Assembly (NCBI GenBank): GCA_001029295.1
Contig: LDXJ01000055.1
Span: forward strand, 1 to 64,000
Reading direction: 5' to 3'
From: Peptococcaceae bacterium CEB3
Lineage (GTDB): Bacteria > Bacillota > Desulfitobacteriia > Desulfitobacteriales > Desulfitobacteriaceae
Length of the DNA stretch: 64,000 nucleotides
Program-made: the position numbers and the translations under genes
Shown: positions 25,261-33,980 of the stretch, in pieces
How the letters are laid out: every line of letters begins with the position of its first letter
How positions within the stretch are numbered: position 1 is the first letter of the stretch
The notes under the pieces: model-generated
What the model was told of the DNA's origin: nothing
What the model saw: only the letters and a program-made list of their open reading frames with translations
Database searches by the model: none

Positions 25261-25443
25261 TTTGGCCTTTGCGTCCGGGGCGTTGCCCAGAAACATCGAG
25301 TTCGGTCATGATTTTTAGCAAAAACCTCAAAAAATCTTCACAGAAAACACCTGTCAATGCCACAAATTTTCGTTATCCTTGTTGTATCAACTTAGCACAG
25401 CCGCAGGCAATGGCTGAAGAAATTTCGCATAGGAGGTTAGGTT

Positions 25444-27192
25444 ATGGAGGACGAAATGAACTTGACCCCGGCCGACGATAGGAATGAGAAGAAAGGGCTT
25501 GGCGGGGAACAAGAGAGGATTGGCGGGGAACAAGGGCACGTGGAGGAGTCTTCGGCGGGTTTAGGGCTTCCGCAGCAGCCGGCGACCGGAGGGTATCCAC
25601 AGACTGGGGGGTATCCGCAGAACGGAGAGCATCCGCAGACCGGAAGCGATACGGCGGCCGAGGGGACTTCCGTTGGGGAGAACGGGAGCTCCGGAGCTCC
25701 CATAAACACCGGTGTGCTGCAGCCGGAAGACCTGAACCAAACGTTGGTGGGTCAGGGATATGGAGTGGTTCACTCCGGCGGCACCGGTGCGCCGGGAGAA
25801 CAGCCGCCCGCGGCTGAAAGTCAGAGTACCGTTCCGGGAAGCGGTTCGGCGCCGCAAATTGGGGGTAACGCGCCTGGAAGCGGTTTCACGCCAGAAAGTC
25901 GGGGCACTGTTGAAGGAAGCGGCCCGGAGCCGCTAAGATGGGCTAACGTTCCGGGAAGTGGTTCCGCCGGCGGGGCCGGTACTGGGTTGGGAGCGGGACA
26001 AGCCTCTCCGAACCCGGCCGGTGTAGTGCCCGGTGGTGGGGGAAGCGGAACCGCCCAGCTTCCGAGGAAGAAAGGTTCCGGCAAACGGATTGTTGCCGTG
26101 GTGGCGGGTCTATGCCTGCTCAGCGCCATGGGGGGAGGAGCGGCAGCCCTGTTCTTCACCTCCGGGTTCAACGGTGGTGACCTTCCTTTAACAGCTCAGT
26201 CTTCTGCTCAAGTGACGCCGGTCGTCAACCCCGGTCCAACCAATTTTCCCGTGGAGCAGATCGCCAAAAACTTAGCTCCCGCAGTCGTCGGGGTAGCGAA
26301 CTATCAGGCCAGTCAGAGCAATTTCGGTAATTCCGGTTCGGGCTTGCAAGAAATCGGCAGCGGATCCGGATTTGTCATCAATGCTCAGAAAGGGTACATC
26401 GTGACCAACAATCACGTGATTGACGGGGCGCAGAAAATTGTCGTCAGTCTGAGCAATGGCAAGAACTTGGTGGCCAGGGTGGTTGGGGCTGATCCGCGTA
26501 CGGATTTGGCCGTGCTGCAGATTCCAAGCACCACGGGTCTGACAGCCGTCCGCCTGGGGGACTCCTCTAAACTGCAGGTCGGTGAACCGGTTGTGGCGAT
26601 CGGCAATCCCGGCGGGAATGAGTTTGCTCGTTCGGTTACCACAGGAGTGGTTTCAGCTACGAATCGGGTGCTTAACCTTCAGGGTGAAGACAGCTTTAAC
26701 TTGATTCAAACGGACGCGGCTATCAATCCGGGCAACAGTGGCGGTCCCTTGGTGGATTATCAAGGGAAGGTTATCGGAATTAACTCTGCCAAATACGCTC
26801 AGCCGGGTTTTGAAGGTATGGGATTTGCGATTCCGATTTCCGATGCGCTGCCCACGATTGAACAACTAATTAAGACGGGTGTTGCGACCCATCCCGCTCT
26901 GCTGGTAACCGTCAATGATCAGTATGACAGTTATGCCCAAAGCAACAATCTGCCTCAGGGGGCCTACATTGCCGGGGTCAGCGCCAATGGCCCGGCCGCA
27001 AAAGCCGGCCTTAAACGCGGAGATGTGATTACCAAGATCAACAGCAAGCCTGTGCAGAATTCGGCTGATCTCGTACACGACCTCTACCAGTATCAGGTTG
27101 GCAACAAGGTGACGGTGACCTTCATTCGCAACGGACAGACGAAACAGGCTCAGGTGACCCTGGGTCAAATCAGTTCCAATGGGCAAGGTTAA
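25444..27192 (+). CDS. HtrA/DegP-like membrane-anchored serine protease with PDZ domain
   Basis: 582 residues. A cytoplasmic N-terminal tail of about 210 residues is Gly/Pro/Ser/Gln-rich with imperfect repeats (GGYPQTGGYPQNG; VPGSGSAPQ, APGSGFTPE). One membrane helix follows (VAVVAGLCLLSAMGGGAAALFF), then an extracytoplasmic trypsin-fold domain with His324 (TNNHVIDGA), Asp354 (RTDLAVLQI) and Ser432 (INPGNSGGPL), and a PDZ domain ending the protein. Proteins of this type remove misfolded secreted proteins. AGGAGG lies 7 bases before the ATG. The long tail is unusual for the family. A strong terminator follows. Confidence 0.93.
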   Translation: MEDEMNLTPADDRNEKKGLGGEQERIGGEQGHVEESSAGLGLPQQPATGGYPQTGGYPQNGEHPQTGSDTAAEGTSVGENGSSGAPINTGVLQPEDLNQTLVGQGYGVVHSGGTGAPGEQPPAAESQSTVPGSGSAPQIGGNAPGSGFTPESRGTVEGSGPEPLRWANVPGSGSAGGAGTGLGAGQASPNPAGVVPGGGGSGTAQLPRKKGSGKRIVAVVAGLCLLSAMGGGAAALFFTSGFNGGDLPLTAQSSAQVTPVVNPGPTNFPVEQIAKNLAPAVVGVANYQASQSNFGNSGSGLQEIGSGSGFVINAQKGYIVTNNHVIDGAQKIVVSLSNGKNLVARVVGADPRTDLAVLQIPSTTGLTAVRLGDSSKLQVGEPVVAIGNPGGNEFARSVTTGVVSATNRVLNLQGEDSFNLIQTDAAINPGNSGGPLVDYQGKVIGINSAKYAQPGFEGMGFAIPISDALPTIEQLIKTGVATHPALLVTVNDQYDSYAQSNNLPQGAYIAGVSANGPAAKAGLKRGDVITKINSKPVQNSADLVHDLYQYQVGNKVTVTFIRNGQTKQAQVTLGQISSNGQG

Positions 27193-27227
27193 CCCCTAAA
27201 GGGGAAGACTGGTCTAAAAAAGCGGGA

Positions 27228-27268
27228 GGCCGACCCAGGTGAGGTCGGCCCCCTTCTTTTTTTTTTCT
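27228..27268 (+). terminator. Intrinsic terminator of the HtrA gene
   Basis: GGCCGACC / GGTCGGCC stem, 7-base loop, then CCCCTTC and a run of T (27256-27266). Confidence 0.85.
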
Positions 27269-27275
27269 TTTCCTG

Positions 27276-27468
27276 CATAAAAGCGCAGCTATTCCGTAGG
27301 ATTTAGAAAACTTGCGTCAGCCGCCTTGATTCAACCGATCGCTTGCTGAGCGATCGCACCTGCCGAGTTTTCTTAACCCTCCATAAAAGCGCAGATATTC
27401 CGTAGGATTTAAGAAAACTTGCGTCAGCCGCCCGCGCTGACGCTTGGCGCCTGCCGAGTTTTCTTAAC
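27276..27468. repeat. Twin copy of a roughly 90-100 bp palindromic intergenic repeat
   Basis: Copy 1 (27276-27377) and copy 2 (27382-27468) both start CATAAAAGCGCAG, share ATTCCGTAGGATTTA, then AGAAAACTTGCGTCAGCCG, a variable centre, and CCTGCCGAGTTTTCTTAAC. Within each, AAGAAAACT pairs with AGTTTTCTT, so each can fold into a long hairpin whose loop region is the part that differs. The layout resembles a dispersed palindromic repeat family. Confidence 0.85.
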
Positions 27469-27539
27469 TTTTTTGTAACTTTTATTTAAGCATTCTGTAA
27501 GAGATTTTTAAGGTTTTCGGTGTATTCTTATGGTAGTGC

Positions 27540-27812
27540 AGGCTGCGGCTTGTTCGAGAGCATCGATCGAGTGCGGGGTGGCTCATCTCAGTGTGGTGCA
27601 CGCTTGTGTCATTGGCCATGGGACAAGGGGTTGGGAGGAAAGTCCATTCCGGAATTTTGAGGAAGAAAGGAGTGAAAAGCCCGGTTTGCGGCGGCTGAGC
27701 CGTAGAGGATCGGAGGAATCGCTCCGGCAGCAGGGTGGCTGTACGGCCCATACTAAGGTTGGGGTGAGTCCGGTCCTTGTGCCACTGTCTGTCTGGGAGA
27801 CCGGGTGCCGTT
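27540..27812 (+). ncRNA. Structured 5' leader of unknown class before a 42-residue ORF
   Basis: About 270 bases without a credible ORF. It contains GAGGAAAGTCC at 27635-27645 (a block also found in RNase P RNA), several hairpins (CGGC-TGA-GCCG; CGGAG-GAATCG-CTCCG), and a final stem CCGGTC (27770-27775) / GACCGG (27799-27804). That final stem abuts a GGGAG ribosome site (27795-27799) and ends 8 bases before the ATG at 27813, which suggests translational control. GTGCCACTGT in the loop recalls cobalamin-riboswitch cores, but the remaining consensus blocks of either family are missing. Confidence 0.4.
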
Positions 27813-27941
27813 ATGAGCCTAGGATTTTTTTTGACCGCTTCTCTTTTTTCTTTGCTGGGCTACGGACTGTGCTACATCATTATGGTATCGAAAAAAAGCA
27901 ACGAGGACGAGACCCAAGTATCTTTGCCAAAGGTTCCCTGA
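27813..27941 (+). CDS. 42-residue single-helix membrane peptide
   Basis: ATG to TGA frame: a short N-terminus, one hydrophobic helix (FFLTASLFSLLGYGLCYIIMV) followed by KKS and an acidic tail ending LPKVP. This positive-inside pattern is typical of genuine small membrane proteins. GGGTG lies 5 bases upstream and GGGAG 13 bases upstream. It sits between the structured leader and a two-component system. Downstream (27947-28000) another hairpin set is present (CACGAC / GTCGTG around CGTGG-GCTT-CCACG). No family recognised. Confidence 0.5.
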   Translation: MSLGFFLTASLFSLLGYGLCYIIMVSKKSNEDETQVSLPKVP

Positions 27942-28171
27942 CCTCTTCGCACGACAATAGCGGACGTGGGCTTCCACGGAGTCGTGATAGAAACTGTTTT
28001 CAAAAAAATTCCCGCAAAATACTTTCCATGGTTTACAATGGAATGAGGATGCGGCGGCAAACGGACGACCGCCTGAGGCAGTGTTGACCCAAAAGCTCGC
28101 CCTCATGCCCCTGGCTATAGCTTGGCTTTAGCTATGGGGAGATTCAGTTTCTGTGAAGGTGGAGGTATTCG

Positions 28172-28870
28172 ATGAGGGAATTCAAACCCAGGGTTCTGGT
28201 GGTTGAGGATGAAGAGCCCATTCGCCGCTTTATAACTCTGAACCTGAATGCGGCCGGCTTTACGGTCAGCGAGGCCGCCAGCGGGGAAGAGGCCTTGTGC
28301 CTGGTTGACAGTTTTCAGCCGAAAGTGGTGGTGCTCGATCTCATGTTGCCGGGAATCGGTGGGCTGGAGGTTTGTCAAAAGATTCGGGAAGAGTTTTCGG
28401 ATATTTTTGTGCTCATGTTGACGGCGAAGGGTTTGGATACCGATAAAATTTTGGGTTTGGAGCTCGGCGCTGACGATTACATGGTCAAACCCTTCAACCC
28501 CCTTGAACTTATCGCCAGGGTCAAGGCGATTCTGCGGCGTACCGCGGGCGCTAAGGAGGGCGAAGGCGTCCTCGTATGCGGCAACATCCATTTAAACATC
28601 CAAGCCAACAAAGTTTTCAAAGAGGATCTGGAAGTCGACTTGACGCCCATTGAGTTTTCTTTGCTCAGAGTGTTTATGGAGAATCCCGGCAAGGCCCTGA
28701 AAAGGGAGGACATGCTCAATTGGGTATGGGGTGAGGATTATTTCGGTGATACGAAAACTTTGGATGTTCACATCCGCCGCCTGCGCGAAAAAATTGAAGA
28801 CAACCCTTCCCGGCCATCCCATATTAAGACCGTCTGGGGTTCCGGTTACCGCTGGCAGCAGGAGCTTTAG
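28172..28870 (+). CDS. OmpR/PhoP-family response regulator
   Basis: 232 residues. Receiver domain with the acidic pair EDEE near residue 12, phospho-acceptor Asp56 (VVLDLMLPG), Thr in MLTAKG and Lys in MVKPFNP. The C-terminal winged helix has the OmpR pattern (LTPIEFSLLRVFMENPGKALKREDML, VDVHIRRLREKIEDNP-like, TVWGSGYRW). GGTGGAGG lies upstream of the ATG. It is co-transcribed with its kinase, whose ATG follows the stop without a gap. Confidence 0.95.
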   Translation: MREFKPRVLVVEDEEPIRRFITLNLNAAGFTVSEAASGEEALCLVDSFQPKVVVLDLMLPGIGGLEVCQKIREEFSDIFVLMLTAKGLDTDKILGLELGADDYMVKPFNPLELIARVKAILRRTAGAKEGEGVLVCGNIHLNIQANKVFKEDLEVDLTPIEFSLLRVFMENPGKALKREDMLNWVWGEDYFGDTKTLDVHIRRLREKIEDNPSRPSHIKTVWGSGYRWQQEL

Positions 28871-30274
28871 ATGAACGGAATCAGGGCAAGACTGACCGCT
28901 AATTTCATGTTCATCATCATCATCACCGTAACTATCCTGGAAATTCTGCTGATTTACGCGGTGCGCCAGAATTTCTACGGAAGTTTGGAAAGCAGCCTGA
29001 CAAACCAGATTAAGATCTCCGCCGATCTCTACGCCAAGTATTTCTCGGACAACTCGTTGCAAGAGAACGTGCTGTACAATGTCGATGCTTTCTGGAACCA
29101 AAGCAATGCTGAGGTAGAGATAGTCGACAAATCCGGGACGATTGTGATGGATTCGCTGGGCATGATCCCGCAGGGGAAAGTGATGGACAAGGACATCGGC
29201 GAAGCTCTTAAAGGCGGAGCAGGGTCCTGGATTGGAACCTTGAACGGGCAAAAGGTCCTCGCGGTTTCTTACCCGTTGAGAGAAGGCCCGAACATCGTCG
29301 GGGCCTTACGTTTTATCAGTTCGCTGCGCGAAGTCGATAAAGATGTGGAAAATACGGCTTCAGTCTTTATTGGCATCGGCTTAGTCGTGATTATGATAGC
29401 GGGCCTCATCAGTGTTTTTCTGGCCAACACAATAGTTGTTCCGCTCCAAGAAGTTACCGAAGCGGCGCGCAAGATGGCGGCCGGCGATTTCAGCATACGC
29501 AGCCGGAAAGTCCGCTCTGATGAGATCGGTAAACTGTCGGAGACACTCGACTATATGGCCCAGGAACTTATAAAAAAGGAGCAGCTTAAGAACGATTTTA
29601 TCTCCTCGGTTTCGCACGAACTGCGTACACCTTTGACTTCGATTATGGGTTGGGCCATTACCTTGCAGAACGAGAATTTCCAAGGTAAGGAGACCCTGAA
29701 CGACGGTCTGGGGATTATTGCCAAAGAAAGCGAGCGCCTTACCCTTATGGTGGAGGAACTTCTGGACTTTTCGAAATTTGTCTCCGGCCGGGTCAAACTG
29801 CAAAAGACCGACACGGAGATGACTTATTTCATCGAGCATATCAAGAAACAGTTGACACCTCGGGCGATCCGGGAGAATATTGACTTCGTTGTCAGCTGTC
29901 CGGAAGATTTGCCGGTTCTTCATACAGATGCCAACCGGTTGAAGCAGGTATTTATCAATGTCTTGGACAATGCCTTTAATTTTACCCCGGCGGGCGGCCG
30001 GGTCACGCTGACCGCGGAAGCGGAGGCAAGGGAATTTATCTTTACCGTGACCGACACCGGATGCGGGATAGCAGCCGATGAACTTCCCAAAGTTAAAGAA
30101 AAATTCTATAAAGGCAGGAGTTCAGGTTCCAAGAACGGCATCGGGCTTTCCATATGTCAGGAAATAGTTACTCTGATGGGAGGCAGATTGGAAATTGCCA
30201 GTCAACTCGCGGCAGGGACCAAAGTCGTTATCAGTATACCCCGAGAGGAAGCATCCGATCGCCGAAGCGTTTAG
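28871..30274 (+). CDS. Membrane sensor histidine kinase
   Basis: 467 residues. Helix 1 (about 10-35), an extracytoplasmic sensor region of about 130 residues with a PAS/Cache-like feel (VEIVDKSGTIVMDSLG), helix 2 (about 160-180), HAMP, then HisKA with His249 (VSHELRTPLTSIMGW) and HATPase_c with N box NVLDNAFNFTP, DTGCGI and GIGLSICQEI. It resembles WalK/ResE/PhoR-type kinases; the signal is unknown. It begins immediately at the response-regulator stop and is followed 37 bases later by a lipoprotein gene that may report to or respond to the system. Confidence 0.93.
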   Translation: MNGIRARLTANFMFIIIITVTILEILLIYAVRQNFYGSLESSLTNQIKISADLYAKYFSDNSLQENVLYNVDAFWNQSNAEVEIVDKSGTIVMDSLGMIPQGKVMDKDIGEALKGGAGSWIGTLNGQKVLAVSYPLREGPNIVGALRFISSLREVDKDVENTASVFIGIGLVVIMIAGLISVFLANTIVVPLQEVTEAARKMAAGDFSIRSRKVRSDEIGKLSETLDYMAQELIKKEQLKNDFISSVSHELRTPLTSIMGWAITLQNENFQGKETLNDGLGIIAKESERLTLMVEELLDFSKFVSGRVKLQKTDTEMTYFIEHIKKQLTPRAIRENIDFVVSCPEDLPVLHTDANRLKQVFINVLDNAFNFTPAGGRVTLTAEAEAREFIFTVTDTGCGIAADELPKVKEKFYKGRSSGSKNGIGLSICQEIVTLMGGRLEIASQLAAGTKVVISIPREEASDRRSV

Positions 30275-30311
30275 AGTGTCGCGCGCCGGGCGAACACTTG
30301 CCCCAAGGCGA

Positions 30312-31829
30312 ATGCTAGCCCCAACGAAGCTGCTCCTTGGCCTTCTCGTGACCATACTTCTGCTGAGCGGCTGTTCGGATTCCTCCTGGGCAGGAGCCGG
30401 AAAAATCGTTCCCCCGGTGAATAACAATTCTCCGCTGCAAGGGGAATGGATCGTCAAACGGGAATTGGAGACCGGCCGCCGGAAAGAAGGGGGCAGTCAA
30501 ACCTGGGTGGGAAAGACGGCTCAATTCGCGTCGAATGTGGCCGCTCTGGGTGAATACGTCTGGCACAATCCCGACTATAAAATCAAGCGGGTTAACTCCA
30601 CAGATTACCTCATGTCCAAATATGTCAATCTTTCCAGTCCCCTGGTGCCAAACGGCCGGGAAGTTTATGTCGTCACCCTGTCTAGTGCCGAAAACTTTCT
30701 GGTCGAGGTCATGGAGATTGATTCCTCCCACGCTATTGCTTTCATCCAGAATAGGGCCCTCTACTTGGAAAAAGTGTCGCCGCAAGTGGATTTGCCGCTC
30801 ATAGCGGCGATAGCCGGCGGGGGGACCCAGGCTGCGGAGGGGAGTTCATCCGCTTCATCGGGAGTACTTCTGGGCTTGCGGGCGCCTGTGACTGCCATGC
30901 TTAACGGCAAACCCAGCCGCCAGTATGTTTATCGCACCCTTTGGCTCGCCTCCCGCGCGGGAAAATTTCGTCCCGTTTTACAGCGTCAGGACATCTTTTT
31001 TCCTCGCCGGAGCGGGTTTTGGCAGTTGGAGGTGCGCTGGGTTGAAGAAGCGGCGAGGACTGAGGATGTCTTTCTGGCTTATGATGTGTCCACCAAGACC
31101 CTCGGCAAGGAAAAGCCCGCTCCCGATGCCGGCTGGTGGCGGGACAGGGCGGGTACGCTGCGGAGAAAAATCGATTACGTGGGAAACGACTACGTCGCGG
31201 TGGAAAACAATGGCCAAGGTACCCGGACCAACGGCGGGGGAACTTGGACGAAACAGGATTTACAGGTGCTTCCGGTTGACAAAATCTCCTCGTCTGTCGG
31301 CATCAAACTTTCGGACGTAGCGGGACGCCGCGGAGCGGCTGTCTTCAGTGCGGCTCGCGCCCAAGCGAGCCGGCTGCTTAGCAGAGAAGGCTTTTCCGAC
31401 CAGGACGCGGACCCCTTTGACCAGAATTTCGGCTTAATCCGGCGCAACGGGCATTGGTATTTTCAGGGAAGAATCAACTACCAGGGGCAAGGAAAGCCGG
31501 CCCATATGGACTTCAACGTAAACCTCATTCCTCCGGCCAAACTTATCTTTTATGATACGCTCTATTTGAGTTGGCAGAACGTCAAAGACCGAGTGCCTGA
31601 CGCGGTGGATGCTTTTACGTCCCCCAACCGCAATTTGGCTCTCGTCCTCACAAAAAGCAAGCTTTACGTCTATGCTATGCATCAAGGTCAGTTGAGCGGC
31701 AATCCCGAGGCCAGAATTGCCCTGAGGACAGGGGAAAGCGTCGTCATGGCAGAATGGGCAACAGGTGTTTATGTTGAAAATTGGGAGAAAGCGTTCCTGG
31801 CGGACGGGGCGAAGGTTTTAGCACAGTAA
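30312..31829 (+). CDS. Hypothetical lipoprotein, about 505 residues
   Basis: The N-terminus is a lipoprotein signal: basic start, hydrophobic core KLLLGLLVTILLLSG and lipobox Cys21 (LLSGC). The mature part is rich in beta-strand-like sequence with Trp/Gly and no domain I recognise. Placement 37 bases after the histidine kinase suggests the same operon, as with YycH- or lipoprotein partners of kinases, though sequence similarity to those is not apparent. Start: ATG at 30312 directly precedes the signal; its ribosome site (AAGG) is weak, and a longer in-frame start at 30195 would overlap the kinase. Confidence 0.7.
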   Translation: MLAPTKLLLGLLVTILLLSGCSDSSWAGAGKIVPPVNNNSPLQGEWIVKRELETGRRKEGGSQTWVGKTAQFASNVAALGEYVWHNPDYKIKRVNSTDYLMSKYVNLSSPLVPNGREVYVVTLSSAENFLVEVMEIDSSHAIAFIQNRALYLEKVSPQVDLPLIAAIAGGGTQAAEGSSSASSGVLLGLRAPVTAMLNGKPSRQYVYRTLWLASRAGKFRPVLQRQDIFFPRRSGFWQLEVRWVEEAARTEDVFLAYDVSTKTLGKEKPAPDAGWWRDRAGTLRRKIDYVGNDYVAVENNGQGTRTNGGGTWTKQDLQVLPVDKISSSVGIKLSDVAGRRGAAVFSAARAQASRLLSREGFSDQDADPFDQNFGLIRRNGHWYFQGRINYQGQGKPAHMDFNVNLIPPAKLIFYDTLYLSWQNVKDRVPDAVDAFTSPNRNLALVLTKSKLYVYAMHQGQLSGNPEARIALRTGESVVMAEWATGVYVENWEKAFLADGAKVLAQ

Positions 31830-32036
31830 GAAAGTCGCACACAGAAAGTTTTACCGCAGCAGTAAAGTCTTACATTAGGAGAGTCTTGCACAGCGGATTG
31901 ATCGGCGGGTTGCCCGGTTCGGACAGCAAAAGACTTACACAGCTTGACGGCCGGATTGGGCCGATCCGGGGCGAAGAAGTCTCGTCAAAACGTTTGTACC
32001 ACGGATCCACGGAATCCCACGGCTTTTGGCCGTGGC

Positions 32037-33467
32037 CTAGGTTCCGGCAGGATGTCGCTTGCGGATGAGGAAAAAATAGAAGCCGGCAAACACCAGGGTT
32101 AGGATAAGGCCCGCCGCCAGTCCCACCAACTGGTTGAGAGTCAGGGCCGCAGTGCCGAGAATCACGAGCAAGAGTACGATGGCCGCGGCGGCCTTGTAGG
32201 GAAAGCCGCCCGCTTTAGGCTGCCGGTTTTCCGGGCTGTGAGCGGTCTTCCAGCGGAAGCGAATATGGGTGATGGCTATGATCAGCCAGTTTAACAACAG
32301 CGTGACCCCACTGGCACTGGCAATGTAGGCGAAAATGTTCTGAGGCAGGAGATAAGAGATCCCCACCACGATCAGCAGACAAGCGCTGGACGCGAGAACA
32401 GCCGGAAGCGGAACATCCGCCCGGTTGTTTTTTGCCAGGAAGGAGGGGGCATCGTGGCGCTCGGCCAGGGATTTGAGCATACGGGGCACGCCGTACATGT
32501 TGGAATTCATGGCCGACAGGATGGCGATCAGGATCACGGCATTGATGATGCCGGTGATGGTGTACATGCCCAAATGTCGGAAGAGGAAGACGAAACCGCT
32601 GGCTTTTTGGGGTATCCGATCCCAGGGAACGAGTCCGACCAGGACGGTGATGGATCCTAGGTACAAGACGGCCAGGATGATGTTGATGGCGCCGATGGCT
32701 TCAGGAATGGTATTGACGGGATGGCGGGTGTCACCGGTGGCCGGCCCGATGACCTGTTCCCCGGCGTAGGCGTAAAGGACGAGCAGGAGTGAAGTTAAGA
32801 ACCCGGTTAAACCGTGGGGAAACAGACCGCCATACCCCACAAAATTGGTTAACCCGGGAGATTTGATGCCGGGCCAGAGGTTGCTGAGAAGGATTGCCCC
32901 CATGATGATAATGATGAGGAGAACTCCTACCTTGATGAAGGAGAGGATTTCTTCCACGCGGGCAAAAGCCCGCACATTCAGCAGGCCGACGCCGATGATA
33001 ACAGCGGCAATGATGAGACTAATGAGCCAAATGGGCCAGGTCGGCAGCCAGAACTGGACGGTTAAAGCGGCTGCCACCATTTCTGTGGACAAGGTCAGAA
33101 TACCGGCCAGCCAGTAAATCCAGCCGGAGATAAAGCCCAAAGCGGGGCCTAAATATTGCCCGGCGTAAACGCTGAAGGAACCGCTGGTGGGCTCGCGCAC
33201 GCTCATTTCTCCCAGCATGATCATGACCAAGGTTGAGAGGATTCCGCCCACTATGAACGAAAGAATAATGGCCGGTCCGGCTTGGTTGATGGCCATGCCG
33301 CTGGCCACGAAAATTCCGGAGCCGACGGCACCGCCTATCCCCAGCATGGTCAGACCCAAAACGTTGAGGCGGCCTTTGGGGTGGTTTTTGTTGGCTTGGG
33401 CTTGTGTTCCGGAAGTCGTTTTCCGGGCGGGGTTCGCGAGCAAGGCTCGGTTTTTGCTTTTTTCCAT
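32037..33467 (-). CDS. APC-family amino-acid permease
   Basis: 476 residues and about 12 membrane helices. The first helix carries GLTMLGIGGAVGSGIFVASG, the substrate-binding GxGI motif of the APC superfamily, and MLGEMSVREPTSGSFSVYAGQYLGP is the conserved helix 2-3 segment. It is similar to the cationic/neutral amino-acid transporters of the GabP/YfnA sort; substrate unknown. Start: GGAGG lies 11 bases before the ATG at 33467 whereas the in-frame ATG at 33512 has none. It is divergent from the dpp operon; a CCACGGC/GCCGTGG hairpin (32017-32035) touches its stop. Confidence 0.88.
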   Translation of the reverse strand: MEKSKNRALLANPARKTTSGTQAQANKNHPKGRLNVLGLTMLGIGGAVGSGIFVASGMAINQAGPAIILSFIVGGILSTLVMIMLGEMSVREPTSGSFSVYAGQYLGPALGFISGWIYWLAGILTLSTEMVAAALTVQFWLPTWPIWLISLIIAAVIIGVGLLNVRAFARVEEILSFIKVGVLLIIIIMGAILLSNLWPGIKSPGLTNFVGYGGLFPHGLTGFLTSLLLVLYAYAGEQVIGPATGDTRHPVNTIPEAIGAINIILAVLYLGSITVLVGLVPWDRIPQKASGFVFLFRHLGMYTITGIINAVILIAILSAMNSNMYGVPRMLKSLAERHDAPSFLAKNNRADVPLPAVLASSACLLIVVGISYLLPQNIFAYIASASGVTLLLNWLIIAITHIRFRWKTAHSPENRQPKAGGFPYKAAAAIVLLLVILGTAALTLNQLVGLAAGLILTLVFAGFYFFLIRKRHPAGT

Positions 33468-33659
33468 TTCCAGATTTTCCTCCGCAAGGTTGATCCTTTT
33501 TAATCCGTCCATGTCGCTGAGGAACCCGAATCTCTGATCAGTTAGGTCTATGGCTCTCAGGTCTCCTTAGTGTTCGTATTTTTGCCCAATAGAATTCATC
33601 CTGTCCGGAAATTTCCACCGTAAAGCTGTCCAATACAGTCCGTCATTTTAATCTTTATA

Positions 33660-33693
33660 CATTAACGCTTTAATATCTTCATTAACGCTTTAA
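33660..33693. promoter_or_regulatory. Direct repeats at 20-bp period between two transport operons
   Basis: Two copies of CATTAACGCTTTAA start at 33660 and 33680, two helical turns apart, in the 513-bp interval between the permease and dppC. Each unit has TTAA at both ends. The arrangement fits a regulator-binding site. The rest of the interval is AT-rich with an isolated TATAAT near 33871. Confidence 0.45.
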
Positions 33694-33980
33694 CATGCGA
33701 ATTTAAAACCCGGTGAATGGGGAGCGTTGGTAAGCAGTTCTAAAAGAGATTCCAGCCATTTTAAGGAAATTCTAATTGAAAGCCGAAGAAGTAAAAATTT
33801 GAATTTACATATGGACAGGACGGGGTTGATTGAGTACAATTGGATCTAGCTAAGATGTTTCAAAGTTCGGTATAATACTGTATACGGGGTCGGGTAAGGT
33901 CCTGATCCGGTTTCAAAAGAAGATTTGTTGGGAAAGCGGTCGGGTCGGTGAGACAAGGTTAATCTTGAGGAGAGTTAATT

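Noticed and set aside
27635-27800. RNase P RNA or cobalamin riboswitch
   Set aside because: GAGGAAAGTCC fits RNase P helix P4 and GTGCCACTGT recalls the cobalamin core, but the matching 3' P4 block and the other cobalamin consensus blocks are missing. Kept only as an unclassified structured leader.
27530-28087. Plus-strand frame of 185 codons in the interval before the two-component system
   Set aside because: Composition is unlike the other proteins, it runs through strong hairpins, and it conflicts with the better supported 42-residue frame at 27813-27941.
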